Assembly: GCF_000292525.1 (NCBI RefSeq)
Contig: NZ_AEYF01000053.1
Coordinates: 43,584-107,583 of the forward strand
DNA: 64,000 nucleotides
From: Rhizobium sp. CCGE 510
GTDB lineage: Bacteria > Pseudomonadota > Alphaproteobacteria > Rhizobiales > Rhizobiaceae
Direction: 5' to 3'
The notes under the pieces were generated by a model. It was not told the origin of the DNA. It did no database searches and worked only from the letters and a program-made list of their open reading frames with translations. The position numbers were made by a program, and so were the translations under genes. Each line of letters opens with the position of its first letter. The first letter of the stretch is position 1. Shown piece by piece: positions 8,198-17,721 of this stretch.

Positions 8198-9739
8198 CTA
8201 GCGGGTCAGGTCGTAAGAATAGTCCGTCACACCCGGCTCGCTCGTCTCGCGATCGAGCGTGTCGAAGATCTTGTCGAGGATCGTCGTCACGACGCGCAGG
8301 CCGCCCTGGTAGCCCATGAGCGGGAAACGGTGATGATGGTGCCGGTCGAATATCGGAAAGCTCAGCCGGATCAATGGGGTGCCGGTGTCGCGCTCAAGAT
8401 ACTTGCCATAGGAATTGCCGATCATAAGATCTACCGGCTCGGTAAAGAGCAGCGAGCGCAACGCCCACAGGTCCTTGCCCGCCCAGACCTGGGAAGCCTT
8501 GCCGAAGGGCGAGGATGCGAGCAACGCCTTCATCTCGGCTTCCCAGGCCGACGTGCCGTTGGTAGCAAGGCAGTGGGTCGGCTCACCGCCGGTTTCCAAG
8601 ACAAACCGGGCAACAGCGTAGACGAAGTCAGGATCGCCGTAGATCGCGTATTTCTTCCCGTGCAGCCAGGCCTGGCTATCTGCCATAGCGTCGACGAGAC
8701 GGCCGCGCTCCAGGCCGAGTGCCGGAGGAATTTCCTTGCCGGTAATCTCCGAGACCTTCATCAGGAATTCATCGGTCGCCTGGACACCCAGCGGATAATG
8801 GAACGAGGCCGTAGCCTGACCGACCTCCTTGCAATATTCCAGCGTTTTGCGCGTGTTATAGTGCTGCAGCGACAGGGTCGCTTCGGCGTTCAACGCCGTT
8901 TTCACGTCCTCGATCTTCGTGCCGCCGTCATACATGCGGTACGTGCCGTCAGACGGCGTGTCGAACTGGTCGGAGGCATCCTGGATGAAGATGTAGGATA
9001 CGCCCATCATGTCGAGCAGGCGCTTCAGTTCGCGGTTGTTGCCGACGCAGAAGCCGTCGAAGCCGGGAATGATGTTGATGGCTTGAGCAACCTCCTTCCG
9101 CTCGTTGCCTTTCCAGAAGTTCTCCAGAATGCCCTTGATCATGCCGTCATAGCCATCGACGTGGCTGCCGACGAAGGCAGGCGTGTGGGCAAAAGGAACA
9201 TCGAAGTCGTGCGGGACCGATCCTTCGTTCTTTGCGTTTTCGATGAAGCTGTGGAGATCGTCTCCAATGACTTCGGCCATGCAGGTGGTCGAGACGGCGA
9301 TCATCTTCGGATCGTAGAGCTTGTATGTATTGGCGAGCCCGTCGATCATGTTCTTCAACCCGCCGAACACCGCCGCGTCCTCCGTCATCGAGGACGAGAC
9401 CGCCGATGAAGGCTCCTTGAAGTGACGCGACAGATGCGAACGGTAATAGGCGACGCAGCCCTGGCTGCCGTGGACGAAGGACATCGTTTGCTCAAAGCCT
9501 GCGGCTGCGAAGACGGCACCGAGCGGCTGGCAGGCTTTGGCCGGGTTCACGACCAGGGCTTTGCGGCCCAGGTTCTTTTCGCGATACTCCCAGGTCTTCG
9601 TGAAGTCGTTTTGATCGGCAACGACCTGATCCGGGTGGGGGCATTCGAAATTGGCTTTCTTCTCGGCGAGCATCTGCCTGTATTCCGGCTCGCGGAACAG
9701 GGGAGCATGGTCGAGAACTTTTTCCGCCGACTGCGGCAT
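8198..9739 (-). CDS. nifK: Nitrogenase MoFe protein beta chain
   Basis: A 513-residue nitrogenase beta subunit. P-cluster ligand contexts are visible as MSFVHGSQGCVAYYRSHLS and AVSTTCMAEVIGDDL. The HHHHRFPLMGYQGGLR motif near the C terminus is typical. The start is ATG 9739, with GAAAGGTG about 7-10 bases upstream; the open frame above it (to 9793) is not part of the gene. It follows nifD after 121 bases. Confidence 0.97.
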   Translation of the reverse strand: MPQSAEKVLDHAPLFREPEYRQMLAEKKANFECPHPDQVVADQNDFTKTWEYREKNLGRKALVVNPAKACQPLGAVFAAAGFEQTMSFVHGSQGCVAYYRSHLSRHFKEPSSAVSSSMTEDAAVFGGLKNMIDGLANTYKLYDPKMIAVSTTCMAEVIGDDLHSFIENAKNEGSVPHDFDVPFAHTPAFVGSHVDGYDGMIKGILENFWKGNERKEVAQAINIIPGFDGFCVGNNRELKRLLDMMGVSYIFIQDASDQFDTPSDGTYRMYDGGTKIEDVKTALNAEATLSLQHYNTRKTLEYCKEVGQATASFHYPLGVQATDEFLMKVSEITGKEIPPALGLERGRLVDAMADSQAWLHGKKYAIYGDPDFVYAVARFVLETGGEPTHCLATNGTSAWEAEMKALLASSPFGKASQVWAGKDLWALRSLLFTEPVDLMIGNSYGKYLERDTGTPLIRLSFPIFDRHHHHRFPLMGYQGGLRVVTTILDKIFDTLDRETSEPGVTDYSYDLTR

Positions 9740-9860
9740 AGTAAGCACCTTTCTTTTCATCGCGCCGCACCGGTGGCGGCAATGGGATGTCATCTGTCAC
9801 GAGTGCGGATCAAGGCGATGGAAGTGCCTGGCCTGCCCCCTCCCAAGACAGGCCAAGCTC

Positions 9861-11363
9861 TCATTCGGCCGCAACCGCCTCAGCTGGCGCGGCCTTTTTT
9901 TTCCAGGGGACGTCGTAGAGATCCCACACCGGATTATTGATGGCCAGATCCATGTCGCGGGCGAATATGGCAAAGCCGTCATAGCCGTGATACGGGCCCG
10001 AATAATCCCAGGAGTGCATCTGGCGGAAGGGGATGCCCATCTTCTGCACCGGATACTTCTCTTTGATGCCGGACCCAACAAGGTCGGGGCGGATGCCTTC
10101 GATGAACTTTTCCAGCTCGTAACCGGTCACGTCGTCATAGATCAGCGTACCCTTGTTCACATAATGGCCGGTGCGCTGATAGTCGTCGTTGTGGGCGAAC
10201 TCGTAGCCGGTGCCGACGATCCGCATGCCGAGGTCCTCATAGGCCGTGATGACGTGGCGAGGACGCAGGCCGCCGACATAGAGCATCACCGTCTTGCCTT
10301 CGAGGCGCGGCCGGTACTTGTCGACGACAGCATCGACCAGGGGCCGGTACTTGGTGATGACAGCCTCGGTCTTGTCGACGATTTCCGGACCGAAGTGCTT
10401 GGCTATTTCGCGCAGGGAGGTTTCGATCTGGGACGGACCAAAGAAATTGTATTCCATCCACGGGATGCCGTACTTTTCCTCCATGTGCCGACAGATGTAG
10501 TTCATCGAGCGGTAGCAGTGGATGAGGTTGAGCTTGGCCTTTGGCGCGCGCTCGACCTCAGCGAGCGTGGCATCACCCGACCAGTTGCCGACCACGCGCA
10601 GCCCCACCTCCTCCAATAGAATGCGCGTAGCCCACGCGTCGCCACCGATATTGTAGTCGCCGACGACGTTGACGTCATAAGGGCCGGTCTCGAACTCGAC
10701 TTCGTTCTTGTCGAAAACCCAGTCACGGATGGCGTCGTTGGCGATGTGGTGGCCGAGCGATTGCGAGACGCCGCGGAAGCCCTCGCAGCGCACCGGCACG
10801 ATCGTCTTTTCGTGCTCCTTGGCCTTCTTGCGCGACACCGCCTCAATGTCGTCGCCAATCAGCCCGATCGGGCATTCCGACTGCACGCTGATGCCGTTGT
10901 TGAGGGGGAAAAGCGCCTCGATCTCGTCGATGACCTGTTCAAGCTTCTTGTCGCCGCCGAACACGATGTCCTTTTCCTGGAAGTCTGAGGTGAACTGCAG
11001 CGTCACGAACGTGTCGATGCCCGTCAGGCCGACGTAGTAGTTGCGGCGTTGCGACCAGGAATAATGACCGCAACCGACCGGCCCGTGCGAGATGTGGACC
11101 ATGTCCTTGACCGGCCCCCATACCACGCCTTTGGAGCCGGCATAGGCGCAGCCGCGGATCGTCATCACGCCCGGAATGGACTTGATGTTCGATTTGACGT
11201 CGCATTCGGAAAGCGCCTTCGGCTCATCGCCAGGCTCGTCGCCGCTCGTTGCGACGCTGAGGTGCTTCTTGCGGCGCTTTGCCGCCTTGTCTGGATATTG
11301 CGCTAACACTTCCGCAATGAGCTTTTCATGCAAAACGCTGTCATTCTCGTAATCAAGGCTCAT
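9861..11363 (-). CDS. nifD: Nitrogenase MoFe protein alpha chain
   Basis: A 500-residue nitrogenase alpha subunit. P-cluster Cys contexts are RGCAYAGSKG, HGPVGCGHYSW and SECPIGLIGDD. The FeMo-cofactor ligands are present as the Cys in NLIHCYRSMNY and the His in MHSWDYSGPYHGYDG. Length is normal and the frame is intact. It starts at ATG 11363, 106 bases after the nifH stop. Confidence 0.97.
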   Translation of the reverse strand: MSLDYENDSVLHEKLIAEVLAQYPDKAAKRRKKHLSVATSGDEPGDEPKALSECDVKSNIKSIPGVMTIRGCAYAGSKGVVWGPVKDMVHISHGPVGCGHYSWSQRRNYYVGLTGIDTFVTLQFTSDFQEKDIVFGGDKKLEQVIDEIEALFPLNNGISVQSECPIGLIGDDIEAVSRKKAKEHEKTIVPVRCEGFRGVSQSLGHHIANDAIRDWVFDKNEVEFETGPYDVNVVGDYNIGGDAWATRILLEEVGLRVVGNWSGDATLAEVERAPKAKLNLIHCYRSMNYICRHMEEKYGIPWMEYNFFGPSQIETSLREIAKHFGPEIVDKTEAVITKYRPLVDAVVDKYRPRLEGKTVMLYVGGLRPRHVITAYEDLGMRIVGTGYEFAHNDDYQRTGHYVNKGTLIYDDVTGYELEKFIEGIRPDLVGSGIKEKYPVQKMGIPFRQMHSWDYSGPYHGYDGFAIFARDMDLAINNPVWDLYDVPWKKKAAPAEAVAAE

Positions 11364-11469
11364 GGGCCCCTGCCCCTTTCAAGGTTCGGGTTATGTCGTC
11401 GTCGACGAAGCGTCTTTCGTGGAAGGACGCGCTGGCTCAAGGGCCAGCGCGTCCTGTCGACAGCGGCAG

Positions 11470-12363
11470 TTATTGAGCCGCAGCCACCGCTGACTCCTTG
11501 GCCTGTAGTTCGGCCAGCATCTGCTCGTCGCTCTTCATGATGCCGAAGTCGAGCAGCATGTCTTCGAGCTCTTCCATGGTAATCGGGGTCGGAATGGTCC
11601 CTTGGCCCGAATTGGCATGGATCTTCTCGGCTAGCGCCCGATATTCCCCGGCCTGCTTGGAGTCCGGCGCGTACTGGATCACCGTCATCTTCCTGAGCTC
11701 GGCGTGCTGGACGATGTTGTCACGCGGCACAAAGTGGATGAGCTTGGAATTGAGCCTGGCAGCCAGCGCCTCGGAGAGGTCGAGCTCGCGGTCCGTCTGG
11801 CGCTCGTTACAGATCAGGCCGCCGAGCCGCACGCCGCCGGAATGGGCATATTTCAGGATGCCCTTGGCGATGTTGTTGGCGGCATAGAGCGCCATCATCT
11901 CGCCGGACATCACGATGTAGATCTCCTGGGCCTTGTTCTCACGGATCGGCATCGCGAAACCACCGCACACCACATCGCCAAGCACGTCATAGGAGACGTA
12001 GTCGACATCGTCATAAGCGCCGTTCTCCTCGAGGAAATTGATCGAGGTGATGACGCCGCGCCCGGCGCAGCCGACGCCCGGTTCCGGACCGCCGGACTCC
12101 ACGCACTTGATGCCTCTGTAGCCGGTCTTGAGCACGTCCTCGAGTTCGAGGTCTTCCACCGAACCTTCCTGCGCTGCCAGATGCAGAACCGTGTCCTGTG
12201 CTTTGGCGTTCAGGATCAGCCGGGTGGAGTCGGCTTTCGGGTCGCATCCGACGATCAGGATCTTCTGCCCGAGGTCGACAAGCGCTGCGAGCGTATTTTG
12301 GGAGGTGGTGGACTTGCCGATCCCCCCTTTGCCGTAAAATGCGATTTGACGCAAATCTGACAT
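11470..12363 (-). CDS. nifH: Nitrogenase iron protein (dinitrogenase reductase)
   Basis: A 297-residue Fe protein. The P-loop GKGGIGKSTTSQN is at residues 11-23. The two [4Fe-4S] Cys contexts are GPEPGVGCAGRGV, which also holds the Arg used for ADP-ribosylation in some species, and DVVCGGFAMP. The start MSDLRQIAFYGKGG at 12363 follows GGAAGGCGATATG, where AAGG serves as ribosome site; the 36 codons above are leader. Transcription should start about 60 bases upstream from the sigma-54 promoter at 12437-12452. Confidence 0.98.
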   Translation of the reverse strand: MSDLRQIAFYGKGGIGKSTTSQNTLAALVDLGQKILIVGCDPKADSTRLILNAKAQDTVLHLAAQEGSVEDLELEDVLKTGYRGIKCVESGGPEPGVGCAGRGVITSINFLEENGAYDDVDYVSYDVLGDVVCGGFAMPIRENKAQEIYIVMSGEMMALYAANNIAKGILKYAHSGGVRLGGLICNERQTDRELDLSEALAARLNSKLIHFVPRDNIVQHAELRKMTVIQYAPDSKQAGEYRALAEKIHANSGQGTIPTPITMEELEDMLLDFGIMKSDEQMLAELQAKESAVAAAQ

Positions 12364-12436
12364 ATCGCCTTCCTTCTTTCGTTCCATCCATCGCTGAGTA
12401 AAAGGCCGGCAGCTCGCGCCGCCTCCCATGGCAATC

Positions 12437-12452
12437 TTCAAAACCCGTGCCA
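12437..12452 (-). promoter_or_regulatory. Sigma-54 (-24/-12) promoter of nifH
   Basis: Read on the minus strand the element is TGGCACGGGTTTTGAA. It has a perfect -24 half (TGGCACG) and correct spacing, but GA instead of GC in the -12 half. The distance to the nifH ATG is 74 bases. A NifA site lies about 100 bases upstream. Confidence 0.8.
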
Positions 12453-12544
12453 TGTGGGCCGATCGAGCCAAAGAAAAGATCTCTTTGGTTGGGTTTCAGG
12501 AAGTTAGCCCGAGCCAGCACAGGAAACTGGCCAACCAACCCCAA

Positions 12545-12560
12545 TGTCGCCGACAAGACA
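12545..12560. promoter_or_regulatory. NifA upstream activator site of nifH
   Basis: Exact TGT-N10-ACA palindromic consensus (TGTCGCCGACAAGACA), 93 bases upstream of the -24 element, the usual distance for NifA-dependent promoters. Confidence 0.8.
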
Positions 12561-13307
12561 AAGCCGACAGACGGTGTCGTAAGGGCATCACTTGCACCGC
12601 TAGGTCGACCGCGCGGCAGGGCGACCGCGACTATCAGCAGGATCAAACGAAGCTCCGAAAACTGGAGACAATCGCACCCAGCTCCCAATCGAAAAATGGT
12701 GAAGCTTTCGATCCCGCAAAACGTCGAGGGCGATCAAATCGCGAACAGTATTGAATAGGCCCGTCCTGCGCCCGAGCTTCTTTCTTGAGTGGAAGACGCC
12801 TCGCGACTTGATCATCGGGCAGTTTCCGCCCCTGCCAGGTCGCCCACGAACGGTAAGCCCGCCAGGGAACGACAAACTTTCCGCAATATTGCTCGGCCCC
12901 AAACCGCTCAGGAATGGCGCGGAAGTGTTGCACGGCTGCCCAGCCGGCGTGGACAAAAGTTCTTCAAATAGAAACCGCCGCTCAAGCTCACCACGCCCCG
13001 CAGCGACGGCAGCTCCTTTGCAATCGTTGGAAGCAAACAAAGCCTGGTCGCCCGGGCTACAGGGACTCGATCAACTGACTGCGAACCGCCGAATCTTGTG
13101 TTCGCCTTGAGGAATCTGCGACACCCACTCTGTCGCTCGGTCGAGCAACCAGCTTGACCGACGACGGCTGCATTCGAGGACGAATAGCGTGTCGCCGAAC
13201 GCTCGTTGCGCGATTCCCTCAATGGATAAACTTCGCTAGTTCCAACGCCGCGGCCGGACATGGGGCAACCATTGCTCGATTGACCCCCTGTCTCCAACTT
13301 AAGTGGC
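12561..13307. other. About 750 bp without a recognised gene
   Basis: Between the nifH control region and the RRE-like gene there are only short overlapping open frames in several phases, none with a recognisable motif or ribosome site. It lies downstream of the RRE-like gene on the same strand. I looked for a ThiF/YcaO-type continuation of a RiPP locus here and did not find one. It may be decayed sequence. Confidence 0.5.
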
Positions 13308-13592
13308 TCAGCTCTCTTCAATGAGCCCACAGCTAGCAAGGGCAGAGACGAAATCGTGAACGTCGCATTTGGTGACGTCATACCGTTCTGCTTTAAGCTC
13401 GCTCAGTATCCTTGGTAGTGTATGCTCGCCGTCCAGTTTCGAAACCAAACCGGCGACCCAAGGCGGAGGAGATTGGATGATCTTTCTTGATTTCCGGGAT
13501 TCCTTCCCGATCCAGATACTCCCGTCCTCGGCTACAAACACCTGATGAGAACGCTTTAATAACGGCTTAAAGTAGTGCACGAGGGACCTCAC
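13308..13592 (-). CDS. PqqD/RRE-like small protein
   Basis: A 94-residue protein if it starts at GTG 13592, whose GTGA overlaps the stop of the upstream peptide gene; an in-frame start at 13643 would overlap the peptide gene instead. The layout resembles PqqD-type RiPP recognition elements and the N-terminal part of thiazole/oxazole cyclodehydratases: two short beta strands (HQVFVAEDGSIWIG), a PPWVAGLVSKLDGEHTLPRI turn-helix, then a DVHDFVSALASCGLIEES winged-helix end. Such domains bind leader peptides and deliver them to modifying enzymes. No modifying enzyme is seen next to it. The family assignment is pattern-based and moderate. Confidence 0.55.
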   Translation of the reverse strand: MRSLVHYFKPLLKRSHQVFVAEDGSIWIGKESRKSRKIIQSPPPWVAGLVSKLDGEHTLPRILSELKAERYDVTKCDVHDFVSALASCGLIEES

Positions 13593-13723
13593 TCGGTACG
13601 AGGGGCGACATCGCACCTGAATTTGCAGCCGGGACAGACACACCGTCGCCCTTGTTGCAGTTTGGCGTCTTCTTCGCCAATGGCAGAACCGCGGTGGACG
13701 GTCCGAAACATAATGCCGTTCAT
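13589..13723 (-). CDS. 44-residue Cys-rich peptide, candidate RiPP precursor
   Basis: A short frame starting MNGIMFRTVHRGSAIGEEDA and ending with a Cys cluster, CVCPGCKFRC (four Cys in ten residues), then DVAPRTE. It is supported by a very strong ribosome site, AGGAGGAAA, 5 bases before ATG 13723. A TGA overlapping the GTG of the RRE-like gene also supports it. A leader-like acidic middle (GEEDAKLQ) followed by a Cys-rich core would suit a modified peptide. A small metal-binding protein is the alternative. It has no homologue that I recognise. Confidence 0.5.
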   Translation of the reverse strand: MNGIMFRTVHRGSAIGEEDAKLQQGRRCVCPGCKFRCDVAPRTE

Positions 13724-13915
13724 GCTCTTTTCCTCCTCTTCGAGCCTTTCATTTGGCCCAACCCATCGCTGGCGATTTTCCAGTTTGTTAAGAAGTATCC
13801 CTTAAGGCGGCTTCGGGAGGCCCATACGGTCGTATGAAGCCCCACTTCACGATTACGGTCGACTCGGCGACCAATTGCTGACAAACAAAACTCCAATCCC
13901 TCGGCATGTGGGAGA

Positions 13916-13931
13916 TCCAAAAATCGTGCCA
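13916..13931 (-). promoter_or_regulatory. Sigma-54-like promoter before the peptide/RRE pair
   Basis: On the minus strand it reads TGGCACGATTTTTGGA: a perfect -24 half and correct spacing, with GG instead of GC at -12. It points at the peptide gene, 193 bases downstream. No TGT-N10-ACA NifA site was found within about 300 bases upstream. Confidence 0.45.
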
Positions 13932-14779
13932 GCTGCGAAAAGAGCCTCAGAAAAAGATTTCCGATTTGTTCAGAGCCTAAGATGCGACTGCATCAACAGC
14001 GCCCGAACAATATCGCGTCGCGTTTCAACAAATCGGCAGCGCCGCATGCGCGCCAATCAACCGCAGACGAGGGAGAAAACTCCGAGCAGCTCCGGCGGTG
14101 TTCTGGTACTTGCGCACCTAGAGGCAGGCGCAAGCAGGACGGGCGGTTCTGGCTCCTCGCTGTTGCAATTGGTCTATAAGATTGGAGAAATTCACAATGA
14201 GCAGCCGCGCATGACGAATGTCGTGAGATCCATTAAATGCAGTTTGGTCGGGACCATAGCGCCGGCCGCCCTGCGAATGACACAGTCGGCGGGGGAGCAG
14301 CCTACAGGAATTGCAATGCGCGACCGCGGTCCGCCGCCAAACGCGAGCGGAGGTCGGCACTTCCGCATTTCTCGATTCGATTGACGCGATGTCCAACATT
14401 TCCTCTTCTAGGCGTGCCGCAACGGGAATAAGCCGAGAACGACCTTTAGGCCCTGCCGTTGGGCAGCAGGCAACGTCGTCCTGTTCCCCTGCTGTTTGGC
14501 GCATCTCGCCGGAAACGGCGGACGTGTCGACCGCAGCGGGTAATCGGGACACCTGCCAGCCGAGAGTGAGTGCCAAGCGTGTTGCGGGTGCAGCGGTAGG
14601 CCGGCCCACGAAGACCGACCAGAGGTTTCTTCGATCGGTGGGCGCCCAGGCAAAGGGCCTTTGTGGTCGATGTCTTGGGGTCGAAGACAAGGATCTCAGG
14701 GTCATCTAGCTTCGAGGGGGGATCTATTGCGGTTATCCCTTCGTAATTTTGATCGCAGAGCACACCGCCGAAAAAGCAG
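13932..14779. other. 850 bp without a convincing gene
   Basis: Only one frame deserves mention. On the minus strand at 14446-14763 a GTG-started frame encodes MLCDQNYEGITAIDPPSKLD followed by DPEILVFDPKTSTTK, whose first 50 residues look protein-like before the composition becomes random. It begins 17 bases after the luciferase-like gene and could be a decayed last gene of that cluster. I do not recognise it. Confidence 0.4.
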
Positions 14780-15844
14780 TTACTCTGCCACGTCAGGCCG
14801 ATGCCCGAGCGATTTGTTGACCTCCGGGATGATCTTGTCTCCCCAGAGCTCGATCTGCCGCAGCATCGTCTTCTGGTCGAAATCTCCCATTTGGGTCTGG
14901 ATCGCGATCTGGGTTGGTTTCACGATATCTATCTCTTCCAGTAGCCGATCGATGACGCGATTGACGCTACCAATCGGCAGGTTCTCGCGCATCGTCTCGA
15001 AGGAGAGGTCCTGCCGCGTCGGTGTTTCATGCAGCAGATAGCCATCCAGGCTTTGCTGGCGGCGCAGAAGCAATACTTCGGAAAGCCGCCGTTGGAAGCG
15101 GGCATTATCGAGATAGCTGTTGATCTCCGCCTCCTCATCGCTGGCATAGCAGTAGCGTAGCAGTGATATCTTCGCGTCCGAAACATTCTTCCCTTTAGAA
15201 ATTGCGGCTTCTTCGATGCGTTCGCGCAGCACGCTCAAACTGTCCAAGCCGTCGTGGAATGCTGTGATCAACAGATTGTGTCCCTCACGATAGGCCCGCC
15301 CCATGCTGTTTCCGGACGCCGTAGCGATCCAGATTGGCAGCATTGGCCTCTGGACCGAGCGGACGGAAATCGCTGTCGGAGGTATCTTTTCGAACCGTCC
15401 GTCGTGCTCGAAGATCCTCTGATTGAGACCCTTGACAAGAATGTCCAAACATTCCGAAAAAACAGCCGGCGCCTCTTCGACATTGACGCCGAAGCGCTCG
15501 AACTCGAACTGCTGGTATCCACAGCCGACGCCGAGCTCGAGCCGGCCGTTGGAAACGATATCGGCCAATCCAATCTCGGAGAGCAGGCGAAGCGGTTGAT
15601 AGAGCGGTAACACACAGACGGCGGTGCCGAGGCGAATGATGCTCGTCAGGGCGGCGCAGTGCGCCACCATCATCAAGGGCGACGGAACCAGGCTGTAATT
15701 GTTGAAGTGATGCTCGGCAAACCATGCAGTTTGGAAGCCAGCTTGCTCTGAAAGAACTACCTGTTCGATGGAGTTGCGGATGATCTCGTCGGACGATTGA
15801 TGATAACCGCGCCGCGCGGCCAGGAGGAACGTTGCAAATTCCAT
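14780..15844 (-). CDS. Luciferase-like (LLM) flavin monooxygenase
   Basis: A 354-residue bacterial-luciferase-family protein. Signatures are TAWFAEHHFNNYSLVPSP near residue 45, the RLGTAVCVLPLYQPLRLLSE strand-helix, and GRLELGVGCGYQQFEFERFG. Family members use reduced flavin and O2. Homologues in nif regions (for example Y4vJ of NGR234) are often labelled 'limonene monooxygenase', a name not supported by anything visible here. It is last in the P450 cluster. The start ATG 15844 gives MEFATFLLAARRG. Confidence 0.85.
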   Translation of the reverse strand: MEFATFLLAARRGYHQSSDEIIRNSIEQVVLSEQAGFQTAWFAEHHFNNYSLVPSPLMMVAHCAALTSIIRLGTAVCVLPLYQPLRLLSEIGLADIVSNGRLELGVGCGYQQFEFERFGVNVEEAPAVFSECLDILVKGLNQRIFEHDGRFEKIPPTAISVRSVQRPMLPIWIATASGNSMGRAYREGHNLLITAFHDGLDSLSVLRERIEEAAISKGKNVSDAKISLLRYCYASDEEAEINSYLDNARFQRRLSEVLLLRRQQSLDGYLLHETPTRQDLSFETMRENLPIGSVNRVIDRLLEEIDIVKPTQIAIQTQMGDFDQKTMLRQIELWGDKIIPEVNKSLGHRPDVAE

Positions 15845-16095
15845 GATGATTCCTTTTGCGGCAGATTTGCGACCGGGGTTCGCCAACTAGAAGTGGCGTG
15901 TCGGTTATCCGCTCCTCACCCCGCTCACCGAAACGGCAAACTCAGAAAGCTCGAACGCGTCCGTCTGTTTCGCTTCTCGATGAATGCAGTGCCTCGATCG
16001 GAAGCGCTCTGGGAGCATCGTGCACCGGAGTTGCTCTCCTACGACATTGTCGGCTCCGATGGGCCGCAGCCGGCTGTTTGGTGGATAGTCGACGA

Positions 16096-17666
16096 TCATT
16101 GTGCAGCCTTCGCTAAATGATGAAGTTCGCCGGCAAATGCCGCATCCCCGGCCGAGGTCCACCCGCCGTCAACGTAAAGGGTAGAGCCGGTCACGTACGA
16201 TGCGTCAGACGATGCAAGGAAGAACGCTGCGTCAGCGACGTCTTCCGGCCGTCCCATCCTTCCCATCGGGATGCGCCGCCTGATTGCTTTCGGATCGACG
16301 TGGCCGAGTTTTTGCATGTTCGCGACGGCAGGCGTGTGTATGTAGCCCGGAGCGACGGTGGCTGTGCGAATGCCAACCGGACCAATGCGTCAGGATTTCC
16401 ACGCCCGCTCCGGAAGCATCGTAGGCGTGGCGCGGTGCAAAGGGCAGTAATGTGTTGTTCGGTCCCAGATTTAAGATAAGGCTTCCCGGACGCATTACCT
16501 TGATCGCCTCGCGCGCAGGTGAAGGCGCCGGTGAGATTCACATCGAGTACGGGCTCGATCTCTGTCGGCATTTGTTCGACCTCTGACACATGATTGTTGG
16601 CCGCATTATTGACGAGGACGCCTAGCCGGCCGAAGTGCCTTCGCAATTCCTCGAACAGCGCCACCACGTCACTTTCGACGGCGATGTCAACGGACCTCGC
16701 GATATGCTTGCCACCGAGGAAACCGGTAAGCTCTGCCGCTGCAGCGCCATCTTTGTCGGCAATTACAAGCGCGTCGCCGTTTTCCGCAAAGCGGCGCACA
16801 ACGGCAGCGCCTATGCAGTCCGCCCCGCCCATGACAAGCGCAATTCGCGCGGTGGAGTGCTCGGCAGGAGGGAAGAGTTCGGCTCGTGGCGTCCCGGGCA
16901 CTGGCGGGTGCGCCTCGCCCGGTTGATTGAAAGATCTCCAGCCACCGTCGACGGTCAGCACAGACCCGGTGATGTAACTCGCTTGCGCGCTGGCGAGAAA
17001 GCGCACCGCTCGGGCAATTTCGTCTGGACGCGCCACGCGACCCATTGGCACCCGGCTGCGCACCGCGGCGAGGTCTATCTTGCCCGCGCGTTCAAGTTCC
17101 GAAACCATCGGCGTGCGTACGTACCCGGGTGCTACCGCCGTAACGCGAATGCCGCACGACGCAAACTGCCATGCCAGCGATTTCGTGAACGAGATCAGGC
17201 CCGCCTTCGAGGCAGCGTAGGCGTTGCGTTTGGGATTGCCGAGCACGCCGGCCAGCGAGGCGACATTGACGATGACAGCGCCTGAGCTCATCCGTCGCGC
17301 TGCTTCGCGGGCCATTGCAATGGGCCCAATCAGATTTACTGCCAAGATGCGTCGGAAGCCGTCGATAGTCGTATCAACGGTCGCAGCCATAGTAGGGCCT
17401 ATGGCCGCGTTGTTGACGAGCACACCGATTTGCCCGAATTGTCGTTCGATCCGATCATAAAGCGCAGGGATATCCTCCTCTCGCGAGACATCGAACTCTA
17501 GCCCAAGATGGGCCGGCCCGAGACCACGGGCCAGTTCAAGCCCGCCGCTGCCAGGCAGGTCCACGGCGACGACAGTATCCCCGCCTGCGGCAAGAGTGTC
17601 CACCAGGGCACGGCCTATCCCGCCCGCAGCGCCTGTGATGATGACGATACGTCCGGCTTGTTTCAT
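16096..17666 (-). pseudogene. Tandem short-chain dehydrogenase (Y4vI-like), frameshifted
   Basis: A two-domain SDR like the roughly 548-residue Y4vI of NGR234. Domain 1 is intact, with the cofactor motif TGAAGGIGRALVD, NNAAIG, and a YAASKAGLISFTK active-site segment. Domain 2 begins ARIALVMGGADCIGAAVVRR and reads well until about 16520, where one lost base changes the frame. It then continues out of phase (LILNLGPNNTLLPFAPRHAY) and breaks again near 16390. The C terminus (MGRMGRPEDVADAAFFLASS, DGGWTSAG) is in the third frame and ends at 16096. Domain 1 could still be made as a truncated protein. The ATG is at 17666. Confidence 0.8.
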
Positions 17667-17721
17667 GAGATAAAAGCTCCCTGACCAACGTTGACGATCT
17701 CGAGGCATGAATCCTGATCGA

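Noticed and set aside
6631..9409. Long plus-strand frames opposite nifE and nifK
   Set aside because: Shadows of nif genes; composition (His/Arg-rich) and lack of motifs argue against coding.
12561..13307. Hidden cyclodehydratase or other RiPP enzyme downstream of the RRE-like gene
   Set aside because: All frames on both strands were read by eye; no ThiF, YcaO or radical SAM motif appeared.
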